The notes: generated by a model not told the origin, from the letters alone. A stretch of DNA of 14,046 bases from Bifidobacteriaceae bacterium (GCA_031278075.1 JAITLE010000134.1:1-14046); one strand, 5' to 3'; positions 7,827-14,046 are shown, numbered from the stretch's first letter. Translations and numbers: made by a program.

Positions 7827-9242
7827 CTATTGAGCGACCTCCCAGCGGACTCCCGCCGGCGAATCCTCCACCTGGATGCCCGCAGCGGCCAGTTGGTCCC
7901 GGATCGCGTCCGCGGCGGCGAAATCCCGCGCCGCCCGCGCCTCCGCCCGCGCCTCCAACCGTTCGCCGACCAGCGCCTCCAAGGCGGCGCCCACCCGGCC
8001 CGAGGCCGCCACGCCCGAAGCCCAATAAGGATCCAGCGGATCCAAGCCCAGCACCGTCAGCATGGCCCGCACCTCGCCCAGGGCCGCCGCGGCGTCCGCG
8101 TCCTGGTACTCGGCTAGGGCGGCGTTGCCGCGCCGGACGGAATCGTGCACCTGAGCTAACGCGGCGGCTGTGCCCAAATCGTCATCCATCGCGGCGACAA
8201 ACGCCTCCGGCAGCATGCGACCCGGCGCCCCGCCCGCCCCCAACCGCTCCGCTGCCCGGCGCGCGAACCCGGCGATCCGCTCCCATGCGGCCGTCGCCTC
8301 CGCGATAGTGGCGTCGGAGAACTCGAGCGTCGAACGGTAATGCGCGGCCAACAAGATGTAGCGCAACGCGACCGGCTCGGCCCGCTTCAGCAACACGTCC
8401 GCACGCAAGGTGTTGCCGAGGCTCTTCGACATCTTCACCCCGGCCTGCGTGACGAAAGCGTTGTGCACCCAATACCGCGCGAAGCCGTAACCCGCGGCAC
8501 GCGACTGCGCCTGCTCGTTCTCGTGATGCGGGAAACGCAGATCAAGCCCGCCGCCATGGATGTCGAACGTCTCCCCCAAGTACCGCAACGCCATGGTCGA
8601 GCACTCGAGGTGCCAGCCCGGCCGGCCCCGACCCCACGGTGCGGCCCACGAGGCGTCCCGCGGTTCGGACGGCTTGGCGGCCTTCCACAACGCGAAATCG
8701 TGGGGATCACGCTTGTCGAGCTCCTCTGGGGCGCCGTCCGCGCCCGGGATCAGATCGGCGAGCCGCTGATGAGTGAGCGAACCGTAATCCGGGTAGGAGC
8801 TGACGTCGAAATACACGTTCCCCACATCGCCCGCGTAGGCGTGGCCCCGCTGGATCAGCCGATCCACGAACTCGATCATCTCCGGCGCCACGCCAGTCGC
8901 GCGCGGCTCATAAGTCGGCGGCCGCACCCCCAACGCGTCATAGGCCGCGGTGAACGCACGCTCCCAGCGCTGCGCCCACGCCCACCACTCCCAGCCCGCC
9001 TCCGCCGCTTTGCGCAGAATCTTGTCGTCGATGTCGGTCACATTCCGGATGAACGTAACGCTGTCGCCGTGCCATTCCAACCAACGGCGCAACACGTCGA
9101 ACACCACCGCGGGCCTCAGATGACCGATATGGGGCGCGTCCTGGACTGTCGCCCCGCACTGGTAAATCCCGACGTGGCCGGCCACCAACGGGGTGAACGG
9201 GCGCACAGCGCCGGACGCGGAATCGTGCAGCGAAAGGGTCAT
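7827..9242 (-). CDS. cysS: Cysteine–tRNA ligase (CysRS)
   Basis: This is a 471-aa class I aminoacyl-tRNA synthetase that charges tRNA-Cys. The CG-x-TV-x-D-x-PHIGH signature is present (HIGH at 38–41). Zinc ligands are in place at Cys29, Cys214 (WHLECSTM), His239 and Glu243 (FPHHENE), matching the E. coli spacing, and the KMSKS loop is VKMSKSLGN (269–277). The C-terminal helical domain, ending about residue 471, fits the family length. The ATG overlaps the ispF TGA as ATGA, so translation is probably coupled to ispF. The motif PHIGH together with the zinc set argues against the MshC paralogue, a cysteine ligase of mycothiol synthesis that is shorter. Confidence 0.97.
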   Translation of the reverse strand: MTLSLHDSASGAVRPFTPLVAGHVGIYQCGATVQDAPHIGHLRPAVVFDVLRRWLEWHGDSVTFIRNVTDIDDKILRKAAEAGWEWWAWAQRWERAFTAAYDALGVRPPTYEPRATGVAPEMIEFVDRLIQRGHAYAGDVGNVYFDVSSYPDYGSLTHQRLADLIPGADGAPEELDKRDPHDFALWKAAKPSEPRDASWAAPWGRGRPGWHLECSTMALRYLGETFDIHGGGLDLRFPHHENEQAQSRAAGYGFARYWVHNAFVTQAGVKMSKSLGNTLRADVLLKRAEPVALRYILLAAHYRSTLEFSDATIAEATAAWERIAGFARRAAERLGAGGAPGRMLPEAFVAAMDDDLGTAAALAQVHDSVRRGNAALAEYQDADAAAALGEVRAMLTVLGLDPLDPYWASGVAASGRVGAALEALVGERLEARAEARAARDFAAADAIRDQLAAAGIQVEDSPAGVRWEVAQ

Positions 9243-9775
9243 GCGCCAAGGCTACTTGCCGCCGGTCGCAGCAGACACGTCGCGAGCGCCGCGAGCCCCT
9301 CGCCCCGACCCGTGAAACCCATCCCGTCCGTTGAGGTCGCGCTCACGGTGACAGTTGTGCCCAACACGTGCCCGATGCCGACCTCCGCCTCCCCGCGCCG
9401 CGTCCCGATTCGCGGCCGCTCGCCTATGATTTGGACCGCGGCGTGCTCGATCTCAAAGCCCCGGGCGCGCACCTCCCGGGCCACGCGTTCAAGGAACAGC
9501 GCCGACGGGGCGTCCGCGAACTCGGGTCTGGCCGTGCCGAACAGCGCGCCGATGTCACCCAAGCCAGCGGCCGAGGCCAACGCGTCGACTAGGGCGTGCG
9601 CGGCCACATCTCCGTCGGAATGACCCGCCAAAGCCCTCTCACCGGGCCACTCCAGCAACGCCAGACGTAAGATCCTGGCCGGGTCGTCACTGAACCGGTG
9701 GGCGTCGAAGCCCTGCCCGACGCGCCATCCGGTGGGCGCCGCCCGCTCGCGGGCGGCGGGCCCTCGGCCGTCCAA
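9239..9775 (-). CDS. ispF: 2-C-methyl-D-erythritol 2,4-cyclodiphosphate synthase
   Basis: IspF closes CDP-methylerythritol 2-phosphate into the cyclodiphosphate in the MEP pathway to isoprenoids, as a zinc-dependent trimer. Visible are GQGFDAHRF with metal ligands Asp24 and His26, HSDGDVAAHALVDAL with the further ligand His, GLGDIGALF, and the C-terminal TSTDGMGFTGRGEG motif. The start is a TTG at 9775 (178 aa), with GGGGA 8 bases upstream. The only in-frame ATG, at 9877, lies inside carD and would add 34 residues unlike the family. Normal IspF is about 155–160 aa, so even the TTG start leaves a 15–18-residue leader. The gene stands 43 bases after carD, and the usual ispD neighbour is missing. 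Its TGA overlaps the cysS ATG. Confidence 0.93.
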   Translation of the reverse strand: MDGRGPAARERAAPTGWRVGQGFDAHRFSDDPARILRLALLEWPGERALAGHSDGDVAAHALVDALASAAGLGDIGALFGTARPEFADAPSALFLERVAREVRARGFEIEHAAVQIIGERPRIGTRRGEAEVGIGHVLGTTVTVSATSTDGMGFTGRGEGLAALATCLLRPAASSLGA

Positions 9776-9796
9776 CTCCCGTGTCCCCGGCCCTAA

Positions 9797-9819
9797 ACGC
9801 GGCCCTTGAGCCGCCGCGT
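9797..9819 (-). terminator. Weak hairpin between carD and ispF
   Basis: ACGCGGC and GCCGCGT can form a 7-bp stem with a 9-base loop, beginning at the carD stop codon. On the minus strand the stem runs into TTTAGGG, a very short T-run. It could reduce read-through into ispF; the evidence is slight. Confidence 0.3.
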
Positions 9820-10340
9820 CACGCGGCGGCCGCCGCGCCCCGACCAGCGGTTCTAGTTGAAGCCGTGAGGATCTCATCCAGGCGCTCCAGGGCCACCAAC
9901 TCGTCGGTGTTCTCCGCGAGCGCCAGCTCCGAGATCAAGATCTGCCGGGCGCGCGCCAACATGCGCTTCTCGCCAGCGCTGAGGCCCCTGTCGGCGTCGC
10001 GGCGGGACAAGTCACGCACCACCTCAGAGACCTTGATCACGTCCCCGGAAGCGATCTTCTCAACGTTCGCCTTGTAGCGGCGCGACCAGTTGGTCGGCTC
10101 CTCTTTGACATCGGCTTGGAGCACCTCGAAGACGCGTTCCAGGCCTTCACGGCCCACGACGTCCCGCACGCCGACCATTTCGACGTTCGCCGCGGGCACC
10201 TCAATCGTGAGGTCGCCCTGGGTCACCCGCAGCTTCAAGTAGAGCACCTCCTCACCTCGGACGGTGCGTGTGGTGATCTCCTGTATGAGTGCGGCGCCAT
10301 GGTGTGGGTAAACCACAGTCTCGCCAACTGCAAAAGCCAT
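9819..10340 (-). CDS. carD: CarD/CdnL family RNA polymerase-binding regulator
   Basis: CarD binds the RNA polymerase beta subunit and stabilises open promoter complexes, especially at rRNA promoters. It is usually essential in actinobacteria. The 173-aa protein has the N-terminal polymerase-interacting Tudor-like domain (FAVGETVVYPHHGAALI, 3–19, to about 55) and the helical DNA-binding domain. That domain includes NWSRRYKAN with Trp85 at the position of the M. tuberculosis residue that wedges into the −10 upstream edge. The tail is a short Ala-rich run (GRGAAAAA). The ATG at 10340 follows a GAGGGG site about 13 bases upstream. A perfect inverted repeat and a possible −10 box lie just upstream. 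The gene normally heads the carD–ispD–ispF group. Confidence 0.96.
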   Translation of the reverse strand: MAFAVGETVVYPHHGAALIQEITTRTVRGEEVLYLKLRVTQGDLTIEVPAANVEMVGVRDVVGREGLERVFEVLQADVKEEPTNWSRRYKANVEKIASGDVIKVSEVVRDLSRRDADRGLSAGEKRMLARARQILISELALAENTDELVALERLDEILTASTRTAGRGAAAAA

Positions 10341-10361
10341 AATCCGTGTCGTTTCCCCTCT

Positions 10362-10405
10362 CGCGGCCAGCCAAGTTTAGCACGCAGCCTCCTCGGCTGG
10401 CCGCG
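10362..10405. repeat. 11-bp inverted repeat upstream of carD
   Basis: CGCGGCCAGCC (10362–10372) and its exact reverse complement GGCTGGCCGCG (10395–10405) flank 22 bases. The arm nearest carD ends 21 bases before the ATG, next to the ribosome site. The loop contains TAAACT on the minus strand (10379–10374), a plausible −10 hexamer. The structure could be an operator around the carD promoter or a hairpin in transcripts reading through from gpmA. Confidence 0.7.
10374..10379 (-). promoter_or_regulatory. Possible −10 box for carD
   Basis: TAAACT is read on the minus strand and matches the TAnnnT core of vegetative actinobacterial promoters. No good −35 box is visible at 16–18 bases. Confidence rests mainly on position, 34 bases before the carD ATG. 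Confidence 0.3.
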
Positions 10406-10417
10406 GGAAGGACGAAA

Positions 10418-10436
10418 TGGCCGACCGGCACGGCCA
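10418..10436 (-). terminator. Hairpin after gpmA
   Basis: TGGCCG and CGGCCA form a 6-bp stem with a 7-base loop. On the minus strand it starts 6 bases after the gpmA stop and is followed by TTTCGTCC. It is a reasonable weak intrinsic terminator separating gpmA from carD. Confidence 0.45.
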
Positions 10437-10442
10437 ATACGC

Positions 10443-11183
10443 TTAAGCCTTGCCCTGGTTCGCGACCGCCTGGATCGCGGCCTTGGCCGCCTCGGGGTCC
10501 AAGTAGGTCCCGCCAGGATTCAGCGGTTTGAGGTCCTCGCCGAGATCGTAGACCAACGGAATGCCCGTGGGGATGTTCAGCCCGGCGATGGCCTCGTCGG
10601 AGATGCCGTCCAGGTGCTTGACCAACGCCCGCAGCGAGTTGCCGTGGGCAGCGACCAGCACCGTCAGGCCCGCCACCAGATCGGGGACAATCGCCTCGCG
10701 CCAATACGGGAGCGCCCGCTCCAAGACGTTCTTGAGCGCCTCGGTGCGCACCAGCGGCGCGTCGGCGTACCGCGGGTCGGCGTCCTGCGAATACTGCGAG
10801 CCCAGTTCGATGGGCGGCGGCGGCGTGTCATACGACCGCCGCCACACCATGAACTGGTCCTCGCCGTACTCGTCGCGGATCTGCGTCTTGTTCTTGCCTT
10901 GCAGCGCCCCGTAATGCCTCTCGTTGAGCCGCCAGGAACGCTTGACCCCGATCCAGTGCCGGTCGGCGGCGTCCAAAGCCAGGTTCGCAGTGGTGATCGC
11001 GCGCCGCAGCAGCGAGGTGTGCAAGATGTCCGGCAAGATGCCGGCGCCCGCCAGCAGCTCACCGCCGCGCGCCGCCTCGGCGCGCCCCTTCTCCGACAGG
11101 GGCACGTCGACCCATCCGGTGAACAGGTTCTTGGCGTTCCATTCGCTCTCGCCGTGGCGGAGCAACACAAGCTTGTGAGACAT
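10443..11183 (-). CDS. gpmA: 2,3-bisphosphoglycerate-dependent phosphoglycerate mutase
   Basis: This 246-aa enzyme interconverts 3-phosphoglycerate and 2-phosphoglycerate in glycolysis and gluconeogenesis, through a phosphohistidine. LVLLRHGESEWN (5–16) carries the phosphorylated His10. Glu88 in NERHYGALQGKNK and His180 in AAHGNSLRALVKHLDG complete the catalytic set, and the insert RRSYDTPPPP (115–124) is typical of the dPGM type. Length matches the family. The ATG at 11183 has GGAG about 5 bases upstream. It lies 58 bases after lsr2. In M. tuberculosis gpmA is not in this cluster, so its place between lsr2 and carD is a local arrangement. Confidence 0.97.
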   Translation of the reverse strand: MSHKLVLLRHGESEWNAKNLFTGWVDVPLSEKGRAEAARGGELLAGAGILPDILHTSLLRRAITTANLALDAADRHWIGVKRSWRLNERHYGALQGKNKTQIRDEYGEDQFMVWRRSYDTPPPPIELGSQYSQDADPRYADAPLVRTEALKNVLERALPYWREAIVPDLVAGLTVLVAAHGNSLRALVKHLDGISDEAIAGLNIPTGIPLVYDLGEDLKPLNPGGTYLDPEAAKAAIQAVANQGKA

Positions 11184-11203
11184 GTCTCCACTCTTTCCTG
11201 CCA

Positions 11204-11220
11204 GCCGCCGACCCGGCGGC
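11204..11220 (-). terminator. Hairpin between lsr2 and gpmA
   Basis: GCCGCCG-ACC-CGGCGGC is a perfect 7-bp GC stem with a 3-base loop, 21 bases after the lsr2 stop and just before the gpmA ribosome site. No T-run follows. It may partly terminate lsr2 transcription or stabilise its 3' end. Confidence 0.4.
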
Positions 11221-11241
11221 CTTGACCTGCTGGCTTGTCGC

Positions 11242-11568
11242 TCAGCGGGTCGCGTCGTAGGCCTGGCGGACTTCGACCGGGATGCGGCCCCGGTCAGAGA
11301 CCTCCAGCCCCTGGCCGCGCGCCCACGCGCGGATCACGCCTGCGTCGTCCGCGCCGCCCTTGGTCCGTCCGCCGCGGCTGACCGACCGGTTCTGCTTGAA
11401 GCGACGGCCAGCGTCGACCCAAGGCTTGAGGGCGGCGCGCAACTCCGCCGCGTGCTCCGTGGTCAGGTCGATCTCGTACCTGGCGCCGTCGAGAGCGAAC
11501 GACACGGTCTCCTGGGCCACCTGGCCATCGAGATCGTCGATCTTGAGATATTGGACACGTTGCACCAT
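11242..11568 (-). CDS. lsr2: Lsr2 nucleoid-associated protein
   Basis: Lsr2 is the actinobacterial H-NS-like protein: it binds AT-rich DNA, bridges it and silences foreign or AT-rich genes. The 108-aa product has the N-terminal dimerisation domain (QYLKIDDLDG, 6–15, through FALDGARYEIDL, 24–35) and the C-terminal DNA-binding domain. That domain ends in SDRGRIPVEVRQAY, with the RGR minor-groove motif at 93–95. The start at 11568 is fixed by AGGAGA 7 bases upstream. The frame is open further upstream to 11709, but that part is not Lsr2-like. It follows lysS by 144 bases, the conserved actinobacterial order. It is the only DNA-architecture gene here and may act on the T-tract array at the left edge, which is speculation. 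Confidence 0.96.
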   Translation of the reverse strand: MVQRVQYLKIDDLDGQVAQETVSFALDGARYEIDLTTEHAAELRAALKPWVDAGRRFKQNRSVSRGGRTKGGADDAGVIRAWARGQGLEVSDRGRIPVEVRQAYDATR

Positions 11569-11575
11569 CGGGCGG

Positions 11576-11581
11576 TCTCCT
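11576..11581 (-). promoter_or_regulatory. Ribosome binding site of lsr2
   Basis: AGGAGA on the minus strand, 7 bases before the ATG at 11568, shortens the gene relative to the longest open frame. Confidence 0.8.
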
Positions 11582-11639
11582 ATCGGTTGTGAAATGCGCT
11601 CCACGGTTGGGGCGCGGGTTTGCTCAGATGACAAGGAAT

Positions 11640-11645
11640 AGCATA
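11640..11645 (-). promoter_or_regulatory. Possible −10 box for lsr2
   Basis: TATGCT on the minus strand lies in the relatively AT-rich part of the lysS–lsr2 gap, 71 bases before the lsr2 ATG. A convincing −35 element at the normal distance is not seen. Confidence 0.25.
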
Positions 11646-11682
11646 ACGGGTCATTTCGACAGCCTTGGGGGATAGGTCCGAC

Positions 11683-11706
11683 GCGGCGGTCCCCCGGGGC
11701 CGCCGC
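11683..11706 (-). terminator. GC hairpin after lysS
   Basis: GCGGCGG and CCGCCGC form a 7-bp stem around a 10-base C/G loop. On the minus strand it begins 6 bases after the lysS TAA. No T-run follows, so termination strength is unclear, but the position is typical. Confidence 0.45.
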
Positions 11707-11712
11707 CACCGA

Positions 11713-13398
11713 TTAAGCCTGCGGCTTGACCAGCGGGAACAAAACCGTTTCGCGGATTCCGAGGCCAGTAATCGCCATCACCAGCCGGTCGATCCCGAGC
11801 CCCATGCCGCCCAGCGGAGGCAGGCCGTACTCAAGGGCCGCCAGGAAGTCCTCGTCCAGATTCATCGCCTCCTCGTCGCCGGCCTTGCCTTGGGCGGCCT
11901 GCGCCTCGAACCGCTCCCGCTGGACCACCGGGTCGATCAGCTCTGAATAGGCGGTCGCCAGCTCCATTCCGCGAACATACAGGTCCCACTTCTCCACCAG
12001 CCCGGCCGCAGAGCGATGGTCCCTGGTCAGCGGCGACGTCTCGACCGGGTAGTCGAGCACGAAGGTCGGCGCCCAGATGTGGCGTCCCACCAGATCCTCG
12101 AACAATTCTTCGACCAACTTGCCGTGACCGGCCCCTTCGGGGTGCCGCACACCGTGAAGCTGCGCCAGGCGCCGCAGGTGTTCCACCGGCGTGGCCGGAG
12201 TGACCTCCTCGCCCAAGCGGTCGCTGAGCGACCCGTAGAGAGTGACGCGGGGCCAAGTTCCCCCGAAACTGTAGGGGACGGCATCGTGCGACGTGACCGT
12301 CTCGGAGCCGGCGACAGCCCGCGCGGCCGCCTGCACCAGGCGCTGGGTCAGATCCGCCATCGTCAAGTAGTCCGCGTACGCCTGGTAGACCTCAAGGGTG
12401 GTGAACTCCGGGGAGTGCGAGGAGTCTAGGCCCTCGTTGCGGAAGACACGGCCGATCTCAAAAACACGGTCGAGGCCGCCGACCACCGCCCGCTTGAGGA
12501 ACAACTCCGGGGCGATCCGGAGGTAAAGTCGCTGGTCCAAGGCGTTCATGCGGGTGGTGAAGGGGCGGGCCGCGGCGCCGCCGTGGAGGGTCTGGAGGAT
12601 CGGGGTCTCGATCTCGAGGAAGTCGAGGTCCTCCAGGGTGCGGCGCACCGCTCGCACCGCGTTGACGCGCGCGCGGGCCGTGTCGCGAGCCTGGGCGCGG
12701 ACAATCAGATCCGCCGCCCGGTCCCGCACCCGTGATGTGTCCGAGAGTTCCGCGTGCAGCACAGGGAGGGGCCGCAACGCCTTCGACGCCAGCGACCAGC
12801 GGTCCGCGAGCACCGAGAGCTCGCCACGTTTGGACGCGATCACCCGGCCGTGGACGAACAAGTGGTCGCCCAGGTCGACATCCGCCTTGAACCGGTCCAG
12901 CGCCGCCTGGCCCACCTCCGCCAGCGACAGCATCGCCTGCAACCGGAGCCCCGCGCCGTCCTGCAAGGTCGCGAAACACAGTTTGCCCGTGTTGCGGATG
13001 AACACGACCCGACCGGCGATCCCGACCACGTCGTCCGTCTCTTCGCCCGCCACCAGGTGACCATGCTGCTGGCGGACCTGGGCGATCGTGGTGGTCAGGG
13101 GCACGGCGACGGGGTAAGGCGACTCGCCACGGGCCAACATGGCAGCCCGCTTCGCCCTTCTCACCTGGACTTGTTCGGAGCCTTCCGCCGCGGACCCCTG
13201 GGTGGGCTGGTCCGGGCTGGTGGGCTGGTCCGGGCTGGTGGGCTGGTCCGGGCTGGTGGGCTGATGCGGGCGGGCGGAGCCGACGCCCTGGGCGGGCGGC
13301 TGGTGCGGTCTAGACACGCCCATCAGGTTACCCGCAGGCGGGTCAGTCACCGGGGCGCCACCATCACCCGCGCGTTGTCGATCAGGCGGGTCAGTCAC
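11713..13398 (-). CDS. lysS: Lysine–tRNA ligase, class II (LysRS) with repeat-rich N-terminus
   Basis: LysRS charges tRNA-Lys. The family-like sequence begins at about residue 77 (VQVRRAKRAAMLARGESPYP). An OB-fold anticodon-binding domain follows (about 122–210), then the class II catalytic domain with motif 2 FEIGRVFRNEGLDSSHSPEF (313–332) and motif 3 GLGIDRLVMAI near 533–543. The end, TVLFPLVKPQA, is normal. The first 76 residues are unusual: MTDPPDRQRAGDGGAP, a second VTDPPAG, then a Pro/Ser/Asp/Gln run built from the hexamer SPDQPT. They are encoded by a 48-bp duplication and an 18-bp repeat listed separately. The GTG at 13398 overlaps the panC TGA as GTGA. GTG at 13350 and ATG at 13323 are credible alternative starts. 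Core activity is very likely intact; the tail's role is unknown. Confidence 0.95.
   Translation of the reverse strand: MTDPPDRQRAGDGGAPVTDPPAGNLMGVSRPHQPPAQGVGSARPHQPTSPDQPTSPDQPTSPDQPTQGSAAEGSEQVQVRRAKRAAMLARGESPYPVAVPLTTTIAQVRQQHGHLVAGEETDDVVGIAGRVVFIRNTGKLCFATLQDGAGLRLQAMLSLAEVGQAALDRFKADVDLGDHLFVHGRVIASKRGELSVLADRWSLASKALRPLPVLHAELSDTSRVRDRAADLIVRAQARDTARARVNAVRAVRRTLEDLDFLEIETPILQTLHGGAAARPFTTRMNALDQRLYLRIAPELFLKRAVVGGLDRVFEIGRVFRNEGLDSSHSPEFTTLEVYQAYADYLTMADLTQRLVQAAARAVAGSETVTSHDAVPYSFGGTWPRVTLYGSLSDRLGEEVTPATPVEHLRRLAQLHGVRHPEGAGHGKLVEELFEDLVGRHIWAPTFVLDYPVETSPLTRDHRSAAGLVEKWDLYVRGMELATAYSELIDPVVQRERFEAQAAQGKAGDEEAMNLDEDFLAALEYGLPPLGGMGLGIDRLVMAITGLGIRETVLFPLVKPQA
13201..13263 (-). 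repeat. 18-bp coding minisatellite in lysS
   Basis: The 18-base unit GGTGGGCTGGTCCGGGCT (plus strand) occurs three times without a mismatch at 13201–13218, 13219–13236 and 13237–13254. A partial copy follows at 13255–13263, with a diverged remainder to 13272. Read in lysS it encodes SPDQPT per unit. The multiple-of-three length keeps the frame. Exact identity implies recent expansion and likely length variation between strains. Confidence 0.92.
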
Positions 13399-13430
13399 CG
13401 GGGCGCCACCAGCACCCGCGCGTTGTCGAT
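13335..13430. repeat. 48-bp tandem duplication across panC stop/lysS start
   Basis: Bases 13335–13382 and 13383–13430 are identical except at offset 30 (T versus G). Each copy contains the last panC codons, the GTGA stop/start overlap and the first lysS codons. A further 10 bases of the unit (CAGGCGGGTC) follow at 13431–13440, so the ancestral single copy was flanked by 10-bp direct repeats. The panC protein uses only the copy nearer to it. In lysS the extra copy is read as 16 added residues. Confidence 0.93.
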
Positions 13431-14046
13431 CAGGCGGGTCGAACCGGCTTTGCGGGCGCCGATCAGGAGCGCCTCACCCGACCAGGTCTCGCCCACTGGT
13501 TCGAAGGTCTTGGGGGCCACTAGATCCATGTACTCCGGCAGGGTCGGGGCCGCGCCGCGGCCAAACGCGTCACGCGCCACCTGGCGGACCGCGGCGGCGC
13601 CCAGTCCGGCGGCTGCGGCCGCCGCGCCCGCGGCGATCGCCCGCGGCAGCGCTAGCGCCTCCGCCCGCTCAGCGCGGCTGAGATACGCGTTGCGGCTCGA
13701 CAGCGCGAGCCCGTCGTCGTCTCTGCGGGTGGGCGCCGCGAGGATCTTCACGCCCAGATCGAGATCGTGCACCATCCGGCGGACCAGGGCGAGCTGCTGC
13801 GCGTCCTTCTCGCCGAACACCGCGGCCCTGGCCCCGGTGCGCGCCAGCAGCTTCGCGACAACGGTCAACACACCACGGAAATGGCCCGGGCGCACCGCGC
13901 CTTCAAAGCGCTGGCCCAGTTCACCCGGGTCCAGCACGATCCGGGGCGGACCGCTGGGGTACATGTCCTCGGCGCTGGGCGCGTAGACGGCATCGACGCC
14001 CAGCCCTTCAAGCGCGGCCACATCCGCCGCGAGCGTCCGAGGGTAG
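13395..14046 (-). CDS. panC: Pantothenate synthetase, partial (5' end outside window)
   Basis: PanC joins pantoate and beta-alanine with ATP to make pantothenate, the last step of vitamin B5 synthesis. About 217 C-terminal residues are present. The frame stays open to the window edge and reads YPRTLAADVAALE at the truncated end, matching the family, so the in-frame GTG at 14021 is not the start. Visible are VYAPSAEDMYPSG, EGAVRPGHFRGVLTVVAKL, FGEKDAQQLALVRRMV, and GLALSSRNAYLS, the loop that corresponds to KMSKS. The HIGH-type motif and roughly 80–90 N-terminal residues would be beyond 14046. The TGA at 13395–13397 overlaps the lysS GTG. panD, which often follows panC, is absent at this junction. 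Confidence 0.95.
   Translation of the reverse strand, partial: YPRTLAADVAALEGLGVDAVYAPSAEDMYPSGPPRIVLDPGELGQRFEGAVRPGHFRGVLTVVAKLLARTGARAAVFGEKDAQQLALVRRMVHDLDLGVKILAAPTRRDDDGLALSSRNAYLSRAERAEALALPRAIAAGAAAAAAGLGAAAVRQVARDAFGRGAAPTLPEYMDLVAPKTFEPVGETWSGEALLIGARKAGSTRLIDNARVLVAPR

Noticed and set aside
7827..9242. MshC (mycothiol cysteine ligase) instead of CysRS
   Set aside because: The length of 471 aa with a full C-terminal domain and the ispF–cysS–rlmB context fit the tRNA synthetase; MshC is shorter and sits elsewhere.
9776..9877. Extended IspF N-terminus starting inside carD
   Set aside because: The added 34 residues are read from carD codons in another frame and do not resemble IspF; the TTG at 9775 fits better.
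10116..11225. Plus-strand open frame opposite carD and gpmA
   Set aside because: It spans two genes and their intergenic region in antisense with no motif; a GC-rich shadow frame.
11569..11709. 47-residue N-terminal extension of Lsr2
   Set aside because: Lsr2 proteins are about 110 aa, and a good AGGAGA ribosome site precedes the ATG at 11568; the upstream frame is unrelated.
12754..13986. Long plus-strand open frame of about 410 codons opposite lysS and panC
   Set aside because: It is antisense to two genes with full family motifs, is Arg/Ala/Ser-rich, and is typical of long shadow frames in GC-rich DNA.
13399..14021. panC starting within the window at the GTG at 14021
   Set aside because: The frame continues past this codon with YPRTLAADVA, which matches PanC, so the gene is cut by the window edge.

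Overview
The window is high-GC, gene-dense DNA and very probably comes from an actinobacterium (Actinomycetota). Markers of that group are Lsr2, CarD, a DUF4032 gene beside a UgpC-type ATPase, and the neighbourhood panC / lysS–lsr2 / carD–ispF–cysS–rlmB, which matches the order of the Mycobacterium tuberculosis Rv3602c–Rv3579c region. Species cannot be named from sequence alone. No tRNA, rRNA, CRISPR array, transposase or prophage gene was seen.

Layout. Bases 1–494 hold no convincing gene. They carry an array of 31-bp direct repeats, two inverted copies with the same 31-bp period, a 15-bp palindrome and a strong hairpin behind the first gene. On the minus strand at 495–1463 is an aldose 1-epimerase-like gene. 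A divergent control region with a perfect 17-bp palindrome separates it from two plus-strand genes: a sugar ABC-transporter ATPase of the UgpC/MsmK/MalK family (1736–2851) and a kinase-fold DUF4032 protein (2948–4204). A 13-bp-stem hairpin lies between those two. The DUF4032 gene meets a minus-strand GH3 glycosidase tail to tail, with the two TAG stops overlapping in one CTAG.

From 14046 down to 4201 every gene lies on the minus strand. In transcription order they are panC (5' end outside the window), lysS, lsr2, gpmA, carD, ispF, cysS, rlmB and the GH3 gene. Three junctions are 4-bp stop/start overlaps: panC–lysS GTGA, ispF–cysS ATGA, rlmB–GH3 TTGA. The run joins vitamin B5 synthesis, two tRNA synthetases, nucleoid and RNA-polymerase factors, glycolysis, the MEP isoprenoid pathway and 23S rRNA methylation, and ends in a sugar-cleaving enzyme. 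Compared with the M. tuberculosis order it is compacted: panD and coaX are absent between panC and lysS, clpC is absent after lsr2, and ispD is absent between carD and ispF.

Function. The left part looks like sugar handling: GH3 could release monosaccharides, the epimerase acts on sugar anomers, and the ATPase could power several sugar importers whose permeases lie elsewhere. The most unusual structures are the helically phased 31-bp array at the left edge, a 48-bp tandem duplication spanning the panC stop and lysS start, an 18-bp coding minisatellite in the lysS N-terminus, and an 11-bp inverted repeat in front of carD.
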